A DNA stretch of 64,000 bases from Henningerozyma blattae CBS 6284 (GCF_000315915.1 NC_020190.1:310001-374000), one strand, 5' to 3'. Positions 29,173-38,650 are shown, counted from the stretch's first letter. Numbers and translations are program-made. The notes: a model not told the origin generated them from the letters alone.

Positions 29173-31233
29173 TCATGCTGAATATATCTTATTCAAGTGG
29201 CTGATTTCCATACACAATGAAAACCAATCATTGCTCCTTTTAGTTTTGCAATCTATAGTTTTGTTTTCATTTAAGCATAAGTGTTCCCACTTTAATAGCT
29301 CATACATGAATAATATGCTAGGTTGAATGATAATATTAAGTCTGCGGCAACGTAAGTATAAATAAGATTTAATCAAACTAATTTTATATTGTTTAATTAA
29401 ATATGCAAGGATAATTGTCACAGACCTTGATACTCCCATATCACATTGAATGATAATCCTGCCAGAATCTCTCTTGCAAGTATTTATAAATTCAATTAAT
29501 TGGTCAAAATAACCGGTAATGCTCATTTCTCCATTATCTAATAAGTCATGTAAGCATAATATTTTAATATTATACTGTTCATAACTTTCAATAGAAGTAG
29601 TATATTTTTGTTTGTTAGTATTTTTATTCGTACGATTTAGCCAAGGCGGCAAAGACCCAATGTTGATTAAATGTGTAATATTTAATGAACGTAAAATATC
29701 CGGATAAATAATATTATGTAACGAACCAAGATATAAAAAGGGTAATATTTTCGATGGCAAAGGTCCTTTAATATTCATTAATCGGGCATAGTTACTTGGT
29801 AATTTTGTTAAAAATATTTCAGTAAAATTGTTAGATGAAATCTCAATATTCAGTTTAGTTGCCAGGTTATTATCAGCGTTGATATCAATTAGTTGCTGTT
29901 TTTGATTTAATGGGGAATTGTCATGTAAAATAGGTTCAATGTGGCCTAATACTTGAATATCACCAGGATAAAGGAAAAGCTGTCTATTCAGGTCATGCAA
30001 TGTTAATATAGCTCGTGTTAATGATAAAGAATATTTAAAAATCAGAAATGCTATAATTAAAAAGGATGACTCAGTATACCCATCTCTACAGTAAACTAAT
30101 ATCTTTTTATTTGACATATTGCTAATGTACAAAAATTGGCAATACTTTAGAATGTTTTCAATGCGTGTTTTATTTAATCCACCTAAAGTAAATGAGCCTG
30201 CGCCTGGGAACTTAAGCTTGCTCTTAGTTTCGTCAAATTCAGAATCTAGTATGTTACTATTATTCTGTTCCTGCTGATTTGCAACTGTGCATTCAATAGT
30301 AATATCCCAATGGATATCTGATTCCCCTATTGTTATGCTTTTATTTTTTTCACTTAATTGCATTTTTTCAAATATAGTACTATATTCAATATTATAATAT
30401 GGATAATTGTCTGTAGTTGGAGAATAATGAATGCCATCCAAATCGTATGAGTTTCCCACAAATATAGAATTATCCACAGGTGTGGCATGTGTCATTTGTG
30501 TCATTTCAATTTGTTCACGGTGGATAAGATTTCTATTCAACTTATAGTTTTGTAGCGGTAAAAAGGTGGGTTCGTAATCATGTTCCAGTATGAAAATTTC
30601 CGGGATAGCATTGAACCCTCCTAAATTGAAAGTTGAGTGAATAAATTTTTTAGCTAATTCGCATTTAGGGCATTTCTTGTTGTCTTCTATAATATCACAA
30701 GAATTATTACAGTATAATACAATCTTTTGAACAATATTCAAAAAATTACATGCCTGTAAATCAAACCTCCTTAATTCATGAGACTTCACGTTATAGTGGG
30801 GTTTGAAAGTTGGGTCATTCTTAAAACATGGTAAAACTTTAAATGTAGAACCTATCTCAACCAATTCTTGAATCTCACTATTTCTTGAAGGATTATATTT
30901 CACGTCAAATATCTCTAATAACTTAATTTTTCTATAGCTTTGAGAAGGGACGTTAATATAAATATCACGTAGATCCACAGAATTTGTTAAATAACGGTAT
31001 GAATTTTCCGTCGAATGGCTTGTTCGTATTAGAAGTATCGAGCCATTCCATTTCCAATATTGTAGCTGATCATCCTTAGAATCATGTACATTTGTGAAAT
31101 TATTAGCGAAGGTAATATTATTGGAAGCTGTGCTATTTAGATATGGTCTAACATCATTGATCGCTGGTAAATCGTGTTTTAAAAAAGCGTCAAATTCATT
31201 AATAAAGTTTAGTGGTGATATATATTTGGCCAT
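29173..31233 (-). CDS. PPS1: Pps1-like dual-specificity phosphatase with altered active-site motif
   Basis: S. cerevisiae Pps1 is a dual-specificity protein phosphatase linked to S-phase control. The protein here has 686 residues (807 in S. cerevisiae). The C-terminal dual-specificity domain contains the P-loop IIIQCDMGVSRSVTIILAYL. The Cys and Arg of CX5R are present, but the residue before the Cys is Gln rather than the usual His. A second, upstream phosphatase-like module has VYCRDGYTESSFLIIAFL, where the Arg is replaced by Glu, so it is likely inactive; Pps1 proteins have such a degenerate module. The start is the ATG at 31231-31233. DLS1 is divergent. The counterpart YBR276C sits close to DPB3, the DLS1 paralogue, in S. 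cerevisiae. Confidence 0.85.
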   Translation of the reverse strand: MAKYISPLNFINEFDAFLKHDLPAINDVRPYLNSTASNNITFANNFTNVHDSKDDQLQYWKWNGSILLIRTSHSTENSYRYLTNSVDLRDIYINVPSQSYRKIKLLEIFDVKYNPSRNSEIQELVEIGSTFKVLPCFKNDPTFKPHYNVKSHELRRFDLQACNFLNIVQKIVLYCNNSCDIIEDNKKCPKCELAKKFIHSTFNLGGFNAIPEIFILEHDYEPTFLPLQNYKLNRNLIHREQIEMTQMTHATPVDNSIFVGNSYDLDGIHYSPTTDNYPYYNIEYSTIFEKMQLSEKNKSITIGESDIHWDITIECTVANQQEQNNSNILDSEFDETKSKLKFPGAGSFTLGGLNKTRIENILKYCQFLYISNMSNKKILVYCRDGYTESSFLIIAFLIFKYSLSLTRAILTLHDLNRQLFLYPGDIQVLGHIEPILHDNSPLNQKQQLIDINADNNLATKLNIEISSNNFTEIFLTKLPSNYARLMNIKGPLPSKILPFLYLGSLHNIIYPDILRSLNITHLINIGSLPPWLNRTNKNTNKQKYTTSIESYEQYNIKILCLHDLLDNGEMSITGYFDQLIEFINTCKRDSGRIIIQCDMGVSRSVTIILAYLIKQYKISLIKSYLYLRCRRLNIIIQPSILFMYELLKWEHLCLNENKTIDCKTKRSNDWFSLCMEISHLNKIYSA

Positions 31234-31569
31234 TTACTTGTAGTAGCTATACTTCTATTTTTTTCATATATTGTTTTACATTGATCATTTAGTAGTAACT
31301 ACTAAATTACTATTTTAATAATAGTACGAAAGGTTAAAGAATTTCTTGTGTTCAGGTTATATGAGAAGAAATTCTGTACAGCGATGTCAGCACGCGTTTT
31401 TTAAAATGAATAAATATGAAAAAAATAAAAAACAATTTAAAGCAATATACTACAAATTGTTATATAATGAATTTTATATAATAATTGACACATAGAAGAG
31501 TTAATATTTGAATGATATTCAAAGAAAACTAAGGTTTACTAACATCTTTGGAATTATTCTTATTGGAAA
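31234..31569. promoter_or_regulatory. PPS1-DLS1 divergent promoter
   Basis: A 336-bp shared upstream region. An MCB-type site ACGCGT (about 31390-31395, in CAGCACGCGTTTTTT) is consistent with G1/S expression of either gene, as expected for Dpb3-type or S-phase genes. This is motif-based inference; the rest is AT-rich. Confidence 0.45.
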
Positions 31570-32007
31570 ATGGACACCGCAAACGCCAATGAAAATATTG
31601 ATGCAGGCAAGAATAGTAATATTCAAAATATGGATATAGCTGAAGAAGCCCAAATTAACCTTAATTTGAAAAACAAAACACCAAAGCTACCAATTAGTAA
31701 GATCAAGAAGATAGCTAAGACTGATCCAGAGTATATGACAACTAGTAATCTCGCATACATTGCTACTGCTATCACTACTGAATTATTTATCCAGTCATTT
31801 ACGGAAAGGACTTTAAGTTTGAATCAAATTCGTACAAAGAGCAAGAATAAAAGACTTGTTTATGAGGACTTAGCAGAGTGTGTTGTAAAATATGAAGAGT
31901 TTCAATTCTTAGGTGATGTAGTGCCAAGAACAAAAAACTTGAAGTCTTTGGTTAAAGAAAACAAAGTTAGATATACTACACAGCAAGTGGAGGAAATTGA
32001 CGATTGA
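31570..32007 (+). CDS. DLS1: Dls1-like histone-fold protein
   Basis: Dls1 is a histone-fold subunit of the Isw2 chromatin-remodelling (yeast CHRAC) complex, pairing with Dpb4; its paralogue Dpb3 is in DNA polymerase epsilon. The 145-residue protein has the histone-fold core LPISKIKKIAKTDPEYM, then ATAITTELFIQSFTERTL. The C-terminal segment VVPRTKNLKSLVKENKVRYT is close to Dls1 rather than to Dpb3, whose tail is long and acidic. The protein ends shortly after this, without a long acidic tail. Before the genome duplication one gene would have served both roles, so a dual function is possible if no DPB3 exists elsewhere in this genome. Confidence 0.88.
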   Translation: MDTANANENIDAGKNSNIQNMDIAEEAQINLNLKNKTPKLPISKIKKIAKTDPEYMTTSNLAYIATAITTELFIQSFTERTLSLNQIRTKSKNKRLVYEDLAECVVKYEEFQFLGDVVPRTKNLKSLVKENKVRYTTQQVEEIDD

Positions 32008-32432
32008 AAAATAGCATATCACTAAATTACAACTCGTAAAGACTAACCCCTGATTAATCATAGTATTATAGTACTATAGTCCAGGATATATGCAATCATG
32101 ACGGCTTGATCATGTCATGGAGCAAAACTTTATATAAGGCTACTCTAAAGCTACTAAATAACATATTTATACACTTATATGTGTATAGGATCATATATGT
32201 ATATATGAATTCGTTATTTTTGTTATGTTTTTCTGTTTACAGTTGAATCGATATAATGACNNNNNNNNNNNNNNNNNNNNGAAACTAATATTTCATAAAA
32301 CAGACATTCTTTTTTTTTTTTGCTATACATGTATTAATAATTTAACCTATTTATATAAATGTTATACATATAGAAAATAATTATTAAATATAATCTTCAT
32401 GCGTTTATATGCAGCCATATTTCTAGTCATAT
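32008..32432. other. DLS1-AVT spacer containing an assembly gap
   Basis: A 425-bp spacer where genes converge. It contains a 20-N gap at 32261-32280, AT-rich sequence with TATATGTATATATG stretches, and a long hairpin at its right edge. It also marks the switch from the YJL/YBR gene block to the YBL/YER block. Confidence 0.8.
32261..32280. other. Assembly gap (20 N)
   Basis: Twenty unresolved bases. The round number suggests a placeholder between contigs, so the true distance, and possibly the join itself, is uncertain. Confidence 0.98.
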
Positions 32433-32457
32433 TTATAGAAATATGGCTGCATATAAA
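32404..32457. repeat. 22-bp perfect inverted repeat (hairpin) at the AVT stop codon
   Basis: Arms at 32404-32425 and 32436-32457 are exact reverse complements over 22 bp, with a 10-nt loop that contains the stop codon (32433-32435) of the adjacent transporter gene. The right arm encodes the last residues of that protein (YAAIFL). Outside the perfect arms, pairing resumes (GCG with CGC) after a 4-nt interruption. Confidence 0.9.
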
Positions 32458-33719
32458 GAAACGCACATAACAGATATACCCCAACCCATTAATATTCCAC
32501 CAATCCATATCCAAAGTGTTTTACCTTTCCCAAAGTCGTTATCTTTTGGGATTAGTACCACAGCAAATAAACCTGGTAATATGAATGATATAAAAGTTGA
32601 GCCCGTAGCGCCAACAATCGCCAGCACTTGAGCCAAAGAGTTTACTGAGACTGCAATACACCAGGATCCAAATAAAATTAAACTGGTTACTATTGAGTGT
32701 AAAATAATACTTGGCTCACTTATAATTCTTTCTGGTTCTGACTGTTGTTTATTTTCCTCGAGATCAACTTGATATCCATCATTCATTGAAGCTTCTTCCA
32801 CATCAGATTTATTATTTTTCAATTTTGGAAATAAGGCATATAAAATGTTCAAAATAGATGCCCTGGCTGGTTGACATTGTAAAGGGTATGCCAATGTAAC
32901 GACCGTCAACATTGCTGTTTGACCTAAAACAGTCAACACAGAGTTGGTTGGATACTTCGCAACAATATTACTTGTAATATTAGCTCCAAATGTAGCATAT
33001 CCTAAGCAACCCACAATTAAGTATAAAATACATGCAATTGAAATTGCAATTAGAGGAATGAATTTCAATCTTTTAAAATCGGTATGTTTTTGTTCATTAA
33101 TAACAGCAAACATATTATGATGGCATGTATAGGCAAATACAAATATTGGCAATGTTTTAAATGGAGAAATTCCAGAACTTTTTGGTAGGAATAATGAAAC
33201 GGTTCCTCTTAATTCTGAAATTTCCTCTGATGGTTTACAATAATGGTAAGTCACTAAAATGCATAAATAAAATACTGACGTTACAGCTAATAATGATGTG
33301 TAACGTAGTGCATTTATTTTTCTGAGGTAACTTAAGGGTAAAATAATGAATAGCCAAACAAATGTGATGGTATTCATTCTATATTCATTATCTAGTAACA
33401 CTGCTAGGAAGTCACCAATGGCTATTAGATAAGATGTAGATACACCAAAACATTTCACAGCAATAGCTAGATCAAATAATATTGCTAAAGTTGGATGCAA
33501 TTTAGTTGCTAGTATAAAGAATGAATGTTTTTCATTTGTTGGTGTATATTTTATGATTTTTGCTTGTAGTAAAAGACCAAATATAGCAGCAATACCACAA
33601 ACAACTAATACCATTAAACCTGGAAATAGGCCAAATGGTTTGAAGGCAAAAGGAATCGCTAGAATACCTGCACCACATGCAGTGTGTAATAATGTAACAG
33701 CTCCTGAAATTAACGACAT
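32433..33719 (-). CDS. Avt5/Avt6-type vacuolar amino-acid transporter, copy 1
   Basis: Proteins of this group export acidic and other amino acids from the vacuole (AAAP family). The 428-residue protein starts SLISGAVTLLHTACGAGILA, the typical first transmembrane helix, and has about eleven hydrophobic segments. Conserved features include FKPFGLFPG, VFAYTCHHNMFAVINEQ, GYATFGANITSN and PLQCQPARASI. A short hydrophilic loop (about residues 300-340) separates the last segments. It is a close paralogue of the next gene in the same direction, with which it forms a tandem pair beside MRP21. This is the position of AVT5 (YBL089W) next to YBL090W in S. cerevisiae; AVT6 (YER119C) is the duplicated-track equivalent. 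Which copy corresponds to which cannot be decided here. Confidence 0.88.
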   Translation of the reverse strand: MSLISGAVTLLHTACGAGILAIPFAFKPFGLFPGLMVLVVCGIAAIFGLLLQAKIIKYTPTNEKHSFFILATKLHPTLAILFDLAIAVKCFGVSTSYLIAIGDFLAVLLDNEYRMNTITFVWLFIILPLSYLRKINALRYTSLLAVTSVFYLCILVTYHYCKPSEEISELRGTVSLFLPKSSGISPFKTLPIFVFAYTCHHNMFAVINEQKHTDFKRLKFIPLIAISIACILYLIVGCLGYATFGANITSNIVAKYPTNSVLTVLGQTAMLTVVTLAYPLQCQPARASILNILYALFPKLKNNKSDVEEASMNDGYQVDLEENKQQSEPERIISEPSIILHSIVTSLILFGSWCIAVSVNSLAQVLAIVGATGSTFISFILPGLFAVVLIPKDNDFGKGKTLWIWIGGILMGWGISVMCVSLYAAIFL

Positions 33720-35012
33720 ATTTTAGATATTTTTTCTTTTATAAATACTGTTTATTTATTATATTTTGATAAATTGTTTTCTGTAGCTATTGTACTTTGT
33801 TTCAAAGTATTGAGGTTTTAGTGACATATAGGTTAGAAATAACTTTTACATTAATGAATTATTTAGTCCCTTTATATACTTAAATTTTTTACTACAACCA
33901 CAATGAAATTCCATTTGGCAATAGTTTAGCTAGTAATAAAAGTTTTATTGTGCTTTTTGTGTATACATTATAAAAAAAGGTGTAATGAAAAGATTTTTAG
34001 AAAATATCCCTTAAATGGTTAATTTTGTAAGGAATTTCTTAAAGCAAGTATTCTTTTTTCTAGAAAATTTAAAAAAAAGCTTTTCTTTGAGATATTTTAA
34101 AAATGTATATGTAACTTTATTACAAATTACAGTATTCACCCTCTCAATTTTTGGAATTAAAAATTTACTATATTCATCGATATGTTTTTTAATGACGTAT
34201 AATTTGTAGGGAAGATATTTTCTTAACCCTTCGAAAGTAATAATGGATAAATAGTGCAAAACAAAATTCAGAGTAAAGAAGTAAATAAACTATAGAAAAA
34301 GAAATTCTTAGAATGATATACGATAATTGAGAGAGTGGCATTATTCTTTCAGATGTTTTCTGCACCACAAGTTTGAAAAAGCATGTGACGAAATATTTAA
34401 TTTATTTTGCATCTATACTATTGAAGTAAGCTTTCCATTTCCCAAGAAAATTTAACCCCACTTTGCTTCTTATGATGTGAATTATGTAGCATGTAATATT
34501 TCTGAGGATGTAAACTGTTAAGCGATGACTGTTTCTCAGTATTCTCTTGAATTCGTTAAGTATGTGGGGCGGAAAAAATTAATTTTTTTTCACTAATTAG
34601 TGGCGCGAGGTTAGCTTAATATTTGCTCTCTTTATCTAATAATATCTACTACAATTACAATAATAAATATTATTTTTCTAATTTACTCTACTTTTAAAAA
34701 TTGTAAACAGAATATAAAAATTAAGAATAAATAATTATTAAATCAATTACTCTACCTCAATTAATAAGCTACACAAATTAGCATTTTGTTGATTCTACTA
34801 AATATGAATTCACAAATTTTTTAATTAATATATTTTTACTTTAAAGTTGGGATAATTTATGTTAAGTTTAGCAGTTCAAGATTTAATAGCCTCCTTTAAT
34901 TCAAATCACTTTAAAAAAAATTACAGTTAAAATATTATTTAGCTAAAGATATACTTGTATGTCATAGAGTACATTTTATTATTTTTAAGTTCTTAAAAAA
35001 ATATAAATAGTT
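33720..35012. other. Spacer between the two AVT copies
   Basis: A 1.3-kb, very AT-rich region containing the promoter of the first copy and the terminator of the second. An 82-codon frame at 34011-34259 (minus) starts with ATG but shows no domain and overlaps an open frame on the other strand; I do not consider it a supported gene. A short GC-richer segment (GTGGGGCGG near 34563) is the only composition change. Confidence 0.55.
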
Positions 35013-36374
35013 TTACATAAATAATGCTGCATATAGTGAGACAACCACCACAGAACAGCCCCAAAATAATAATCCTCTACCTAAGAGTACCCATAATTTT
35101 TTGTTTCCTTCAAAAGAGTTATCTCTTGAAATTAAAATAGCACCAAATAATCCAGGTAAGATAAAAGAAATTGAAGTTGAACCTGTAGCACCGACAATGG
35201 CTAAAACATGGGCCAAGGATTTTACAGAAATTGCAATTAACCAAGATCCTAATAGTATGATTGTTGTTAGGAGTATATGCTGAAATTGTGTTGGTTCTTG
35301 TGCAAATGGAAGTTTTGAACGAGCTTCAATTGGAGTTGTTTCATTTGGCGTAGATTCTCTAGGGGTAGATGGTGTTGAATTTTGATTATTATTATTATTA
35401 ATAGAATCTGCTGTTGAAGAGATGTACATTGATTCTTCATCTTGTAAAGGGGGTGGGGTATATTTGAAGCGTGGGAAAAATGCGTTAATTATGTTTATGA
35501 AAGAAGCTCTGGCTGGCTGACATTGTAGTGGGAAAGCCAAAGTAACCACTGTTAACATGGCAGTTTGGCCCAGAATAGTGGCAATTGAATTTGTTGGATA
35601 TTGAGCTACTATATTACTTGTAATATTAGAGCCAAAGGTCACGTAACCAAAAGTCCCCACTATTAAATACATAATGCATGCAATAGAAATAGCAGTTAAT
35701 GGTATATATTTTAATTTTGAAAATTCATTTGTAGATTGTTCATTAAGCACAGCAAACATGTTATGATGGCAAGTATAAGCAAACACGAATATAGGTAATG
35801 TTTTAAAAGGTGACACAGAATTATGCTGATCTTCTCCTGGGAAAAACAAAGATACGTTACCACGTAAATCAATAATTTCTTGTGAAGGATCTGCATAATG
35901 AAAGGTGACCAAAATAGATAAATAAATTACTGAGACCACTGCTAGAAATGAGGTATAACGTAGAGCTGTTATTTTCTTGAGGAAGCTTAATGGTGCAATA
36001 ATAAACCCCCAAACCAAGGTAATTAGAAGGAATCTATTAGAAGAATGTAATAGTGTTGGTAACAAGTCACCTACAGCAATCAAATATGAAGTTGCTACCC
36101 CAAAACATTTAATAGCAATAGCAATATCAAATAGCACGGCTAATCTTGGATGAATCTTTGAAGCTAGTTCAAAAAATGAATGCTTTTCTCCTACCGGAGT
36201 GTATTTAGTGACTTTCACTTGTAATAATAAACCTAATATAGCAGTTGAGCTACAGACTAATAAGATCAACATGCCTGGTATAACGCCAAATGGTTTAAAT
36301 GCATATGGGACAGCTAAAATCCCTGCACCACAAGCTGTATGTAATAAAGTGATCGTGCCTGCACGTAAAGACAT
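35013..36374 (-). CDS. Avt5/Avt6-type vacuolar amino-acid transporter, copy 2
   Basis: A 453-residue AAAP-family transporter, clearly paralogous to the neighbouring copy over its whole length. It shares the SLRAGTITLLHTACGAGILA start, VFAYTCHHNMFAVLNEQ, GYVTFGSNITSN, TAMLTVVTLAFPLQCQPARAS, and IVGATGSTSISFILPGLFGA. About eleven membrane segments are visible. The hydrophilic loop between late segments is longer and Asn/Thr/Ser/Pro-rich (about residues 305-360). The gene lies immediately downstream of MRP21 in the same direction, the exact arrangement of MRP21-AVT5 in S. cerevisiae, so this copy is the more likely positional orthologue. A perfect GTCACGTGAC palindrome lies about 340 bp upstream. 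Confidence 0.9.
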   Translation of the reverse strand: MSLRAGTITLLHTACGAGILAVPYAFKPFGVIPGMLILLVCSSTAILGLLLQVKVTKYTPVGEKHSFFELASKIHPRLAVLFDIAIAIKCFGVATSYLIAVGDLLPTLLHSSNRFLLITLVWGFIIAPLSFLKKITALRYTSFLAVVSVIYLSILVTFHYADPSQEIIDLRGNVSLFFPGEDQHNSVSPFKTLPIFVFAYTCHHNMFAVLNEQSTNEFSKLKYIPLTAISIACIMYLIVGTFGYVTFGSNITSNIVAQYPTNSIATILGQTAMLTVVTLAFPLQCQPARASFINIINAFFPRFKYTPPPLQDEESMYISSTADSINNNNNQNSTPSTPRESTPNETTPIEARSKLPFAQEPTQFQHILLTTIILLGSWLIAISVKSLAHVLAIVGATGSTSISFILPGLFGAILISRDNSFEGNKKLWVLLGRGLLFWGCSVVVVSLYAALFM

Positions 36375-36716
36375 CGTTACTAATTTGACGTGTTTGTTAG
36401 TTAATGAATCAAAATTTGTAAATCCAAAATGAATAGAAATGGAATATGGAGAATGTTTTAAATATACATCAATGTAAATAATACTACTGATGTTACAAAT
36501 TTTTTTTAAAAATGTAATTAAGAATACTATTATAAATAGGTCTATATATAAATAAACACCAATAGATGTTATTATTTAAGCGAAGTGTTAGGTAATATAT
36601 ATATTTACAGTAGATCCAACTCCGAGAAACATTGGGGAAAATTACGAATTGTCTCTTATTGGTCCAAAACGCAAGTAATCCTATTGAAAAAAAAAAACTA
36701 CACAAAAGGCGGGGCA

Positions 36717-36726
36717 GTCACGTGAC
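36717..36726. promoter_or_regulatory. GTCACGTGAC palindrome upstream of AVT copy 2
   Basis: A perfect 10-bp palindrome with a CACGTG core, the type bound by Cbf1 or Pho4. It sits in the 403-bp interval between the MRP21 stop and the transporter start (36375-36777), which also has a GGCGGGG patch just before it. Binding is inferred. Confidence 0.5.
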
Positions 36727-36777
36727 ATATCAAGGTTTCTATGCTTAATTGTATATTTCAATATAGAATATCCAGGT

Positions 36778-37278
36778 TTAGTAGCCTCTACGTTTGGCAT
36801 CATTAACAAGGGTCAACATCTTTTGGAATGCCACCATGAAACGTGCTCTATGAGTTCTTTGGCGACGTAATTCCCTCTTTTTACCTGGTTTTATATGTGT
36901 TTGTTGGTCACGGAAATCTCTGATAATATTATTAGATCTTAGCAGAGACCCCAGTCTTGCAAGTGCTGGGCCCACACTGCTTCCAGTTGAGTTTATACTT
37001 GTATTTTGCGGTAGGTCCAATGTTCTACCGGCCATAGGGCCACTTAGTTTTGCACCAAGAGCATCCGAACGAGCTGTTTGAAGTAACTGAAAATGTGCTT
37101 GACGATCTGTTTGAGATTTATCTTTGCTGGTAGATGATGGAGGTGGGGTAAGAGGAGTTGGTATAGATGTGTTGGATAAGAGACTTGATACGGGAGTTGT
37201 GGATCCCAATGGGTTAATGTTGGAAGGTATTTGTTGACATAAAGGCCTTGAACATTTTAGCATGGTGCGTAATGACAT
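36778..37278 (-). CDS. MRP21: Mitochondrial small-subunit ribosomal protein bS21m
   Basis: Mrp21 is the mitochondrial bS21 protein of the small ribosomal subunit. The 166-residue product (177 in S. cerevisiae) has a variable Pro/Ser/Thr-rich N-terminal half. The conserved C-terminal bS21 segment reads FRDQQTHIKPGKKRELRRQR then FMVAFQKMLTLVNDAKRRGY. An internal Met at codon 6 (MLKCSRPLCQ) resembles the S. cerevisiae start (MLK...) and could be the true one. The gene is divergent from URM1 across a 309-bp promoter and is followed by the AVT copies, as YBL090W is by YBL089W. Confidence 0.93.
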   Translation of the reverse strand: MSLRTMLKCSRPLCQQIPSNINPLGSTTPVSSLLSNTSIPTPLTPPPSSTSKDKSQTDRQAHFQLLQTARSDALGAKLSGPMAGRTLDLPQNTSINSTGSSVGPALARLGSLLRSNNIIRDFRDQQTHIKPGKKRELRRQRTHRARFMVAFQKMLTLVNDAKRRGY

Positions 37279-37587
37279 TTTATAAGGTACAGATGATGGC
37301 GGCTAGGTGAGCTGAAACAGAAATAGGCATTGTAAAAAAATAGGGTCTAATTAGTTTTCACCATCAAAGTATTATTTTTTTTAATAATCAGAGATCTAGT
37401 ATAAGCCAAATTTCGGGCTCGGGAAAACGCGCGAAAAATAATTTTAACTTATATATTAGAAGAGAAAATTAAAGAGATGAGCTAATCGTAAACGTACATA
37501 AAAAAAAACTTTTACTCTCAAGACTTATTTAGTTTTGATCGCACATATTCTATAAAGAAAATAACAAATCATAAACTTACAATAATA
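37279..37587. promoter_or_regulatory. MRP21-URM1 divergent promoter
   Basis: A 309-bp region. It includes GGGCTCGGGAAAACGCGCGAAAA (about 37413-37435), which carries an SBF/MBF-like CGCGAAA core. Otherwise it is AT-rich. Function is not established. Confidence 0.4.
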
Positions 37588-37899
37588 ATGGCTTTGAATA
37601 TTACGGTTGAATTTCTAGGGGGTCTAGACGTCACCTTTAATAAACAACGTGTCTGGCAATTGTCTGTTCCCATTCCACAAGACAAAGGCCAAGTCACTAT
37701 GGAGGACCTTATAAACTACATTGTGAATACCATGATTGCAGACAAGAATAGTGTGGGCGACTTTGTCGAAGATGGTACTGTCAGACCAGGAATCCTGACT
37801 TTGATTAACGATACTGATTGGGAACTGGAGGGTGAAGGCGCATACGTCCTAGAGAAGGGCGACGTAATCTCTTTCACCTCCACCCTGCATGGTGGTTGA
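37588..37899 (+). CDS. URM1: Urm1 ubiquitin-related modifier / sulfur carrier
   Basis: Urm1 is a ubiquitin-like protein that acts both as sulfur carrier for tRNA wobble-uridine thiolation and as a protein modifier, activated by Uba4. Length is 103 residues (99 in S. cerevisiae). The beta-grasp fold is indicated by [16 protein letters not shown]. The motifs [19 protein letters not shown] and [12 protein letters not shown] follow, and the essential C-terminal Gly-Gly is intact. In S. cerevisiae URM1 (YIL008W) is on another chromosome from MRP21 and SCS2, so its presence here is a local rearrangement or a different retained neighbour. Confidence 0.97.
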   Translation: MALNITVEFLGGLDVTFNKQRVWQLSVPIPQDKGQVTMEDLINYIVNTMIADKNSVGDFVEDGTVRPGILTLINDTDWELEGEGAYVLEKGDVISFTSTLHGG

Positions 37900-38650
37900 A
37901 TATATGGCCGTCATATATCTCTATATACATGTTCTGTACCAACTCTGTACTTTAATTCAAAAAAATGCATGACATTTACGTCACGTGCATATCATTAGTC
38001 ACGTGTCATGGTGTACGGATATGCCGGGTAATCTAGCTAAAAGAGGAAATTTTCAGGAAATTGAAATTTCAATTCCTAGAAAATTTGATTTCCTTTTTCA
38101 ATCTGAATTTTCAATTTCATTTCAAATATTATGACAATTTTTCAATCGAAATTTCATCTTATTAATGATTTCGTTTTGTTTGTTTACTATTCTATTATTT
38201 TTATCAATAATTTTTTATTTTTTTTTTATTTCGTTCAATTAGTGTCTGTGTGTATATTGATAGCTTTATTGTTATTATTGTTGTTTCTTATTAATTGTTT
38301 TTCCGTCTTTTGTTGTTGTTGTTTTTTTTCTAGCGAAGGGTTTCTTGATATATTTTTCTATTCCTTTCTTAGTTTGATTTCGATTATTTACTAGATAGCA
38401 TTTCAATTAATTAATTGGATTCCTCTTATCTTCTCATTAATTGTTTTGTTTCTCTTATTAACACTTTTTCTTAGAGCATAGGCATCGAGCATTTCATAAT
38501 TGACAACATATTTGATAATCTACAATTGACCATTTATTAAGTCAGATATAAAGCTTTCAATTAATAAACACTTTCAACTCATTATAAGTTATACCCTCTC
38601 GTTAATAACACCAACATTACATCACTACGCATACATATAATAATATAAAA
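37900..38650. other. SCS2 upstream region with paired CACGTG sites and pyrimidine tract
   Basis: A 750-bp region. Two TCACGTG E-box cores lie at 37981-37987 and 37999-38005, 11 bp apart. They are followed by AATTTTC/GAAATTTCA-type inverted segments around 38050-38120 and a long T-rich strand from about 38160 to 38480. An ATG frame at 38131-38394 is a poly-Phe/Leu artefact of that tract. SCS2 in yeast is tied to lipid and inositol regulation by Opi1, but I see no clear UAS-INO. Confidence 0.5.

Noticed and set aside
34011..34259. 82-codon ATG frame between the AVT copies
   Set aside because: No domain, very AT-rich, overlapped by an open frame on the other strand, and not expected from gene order.
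38131..38394. 87-codon Phe/Leu-rich ATG frame upstream of SCS2
   Set aside because: Its composition is explained by the T-rich promoter tract; it resembles a membrane protein only by that accident.
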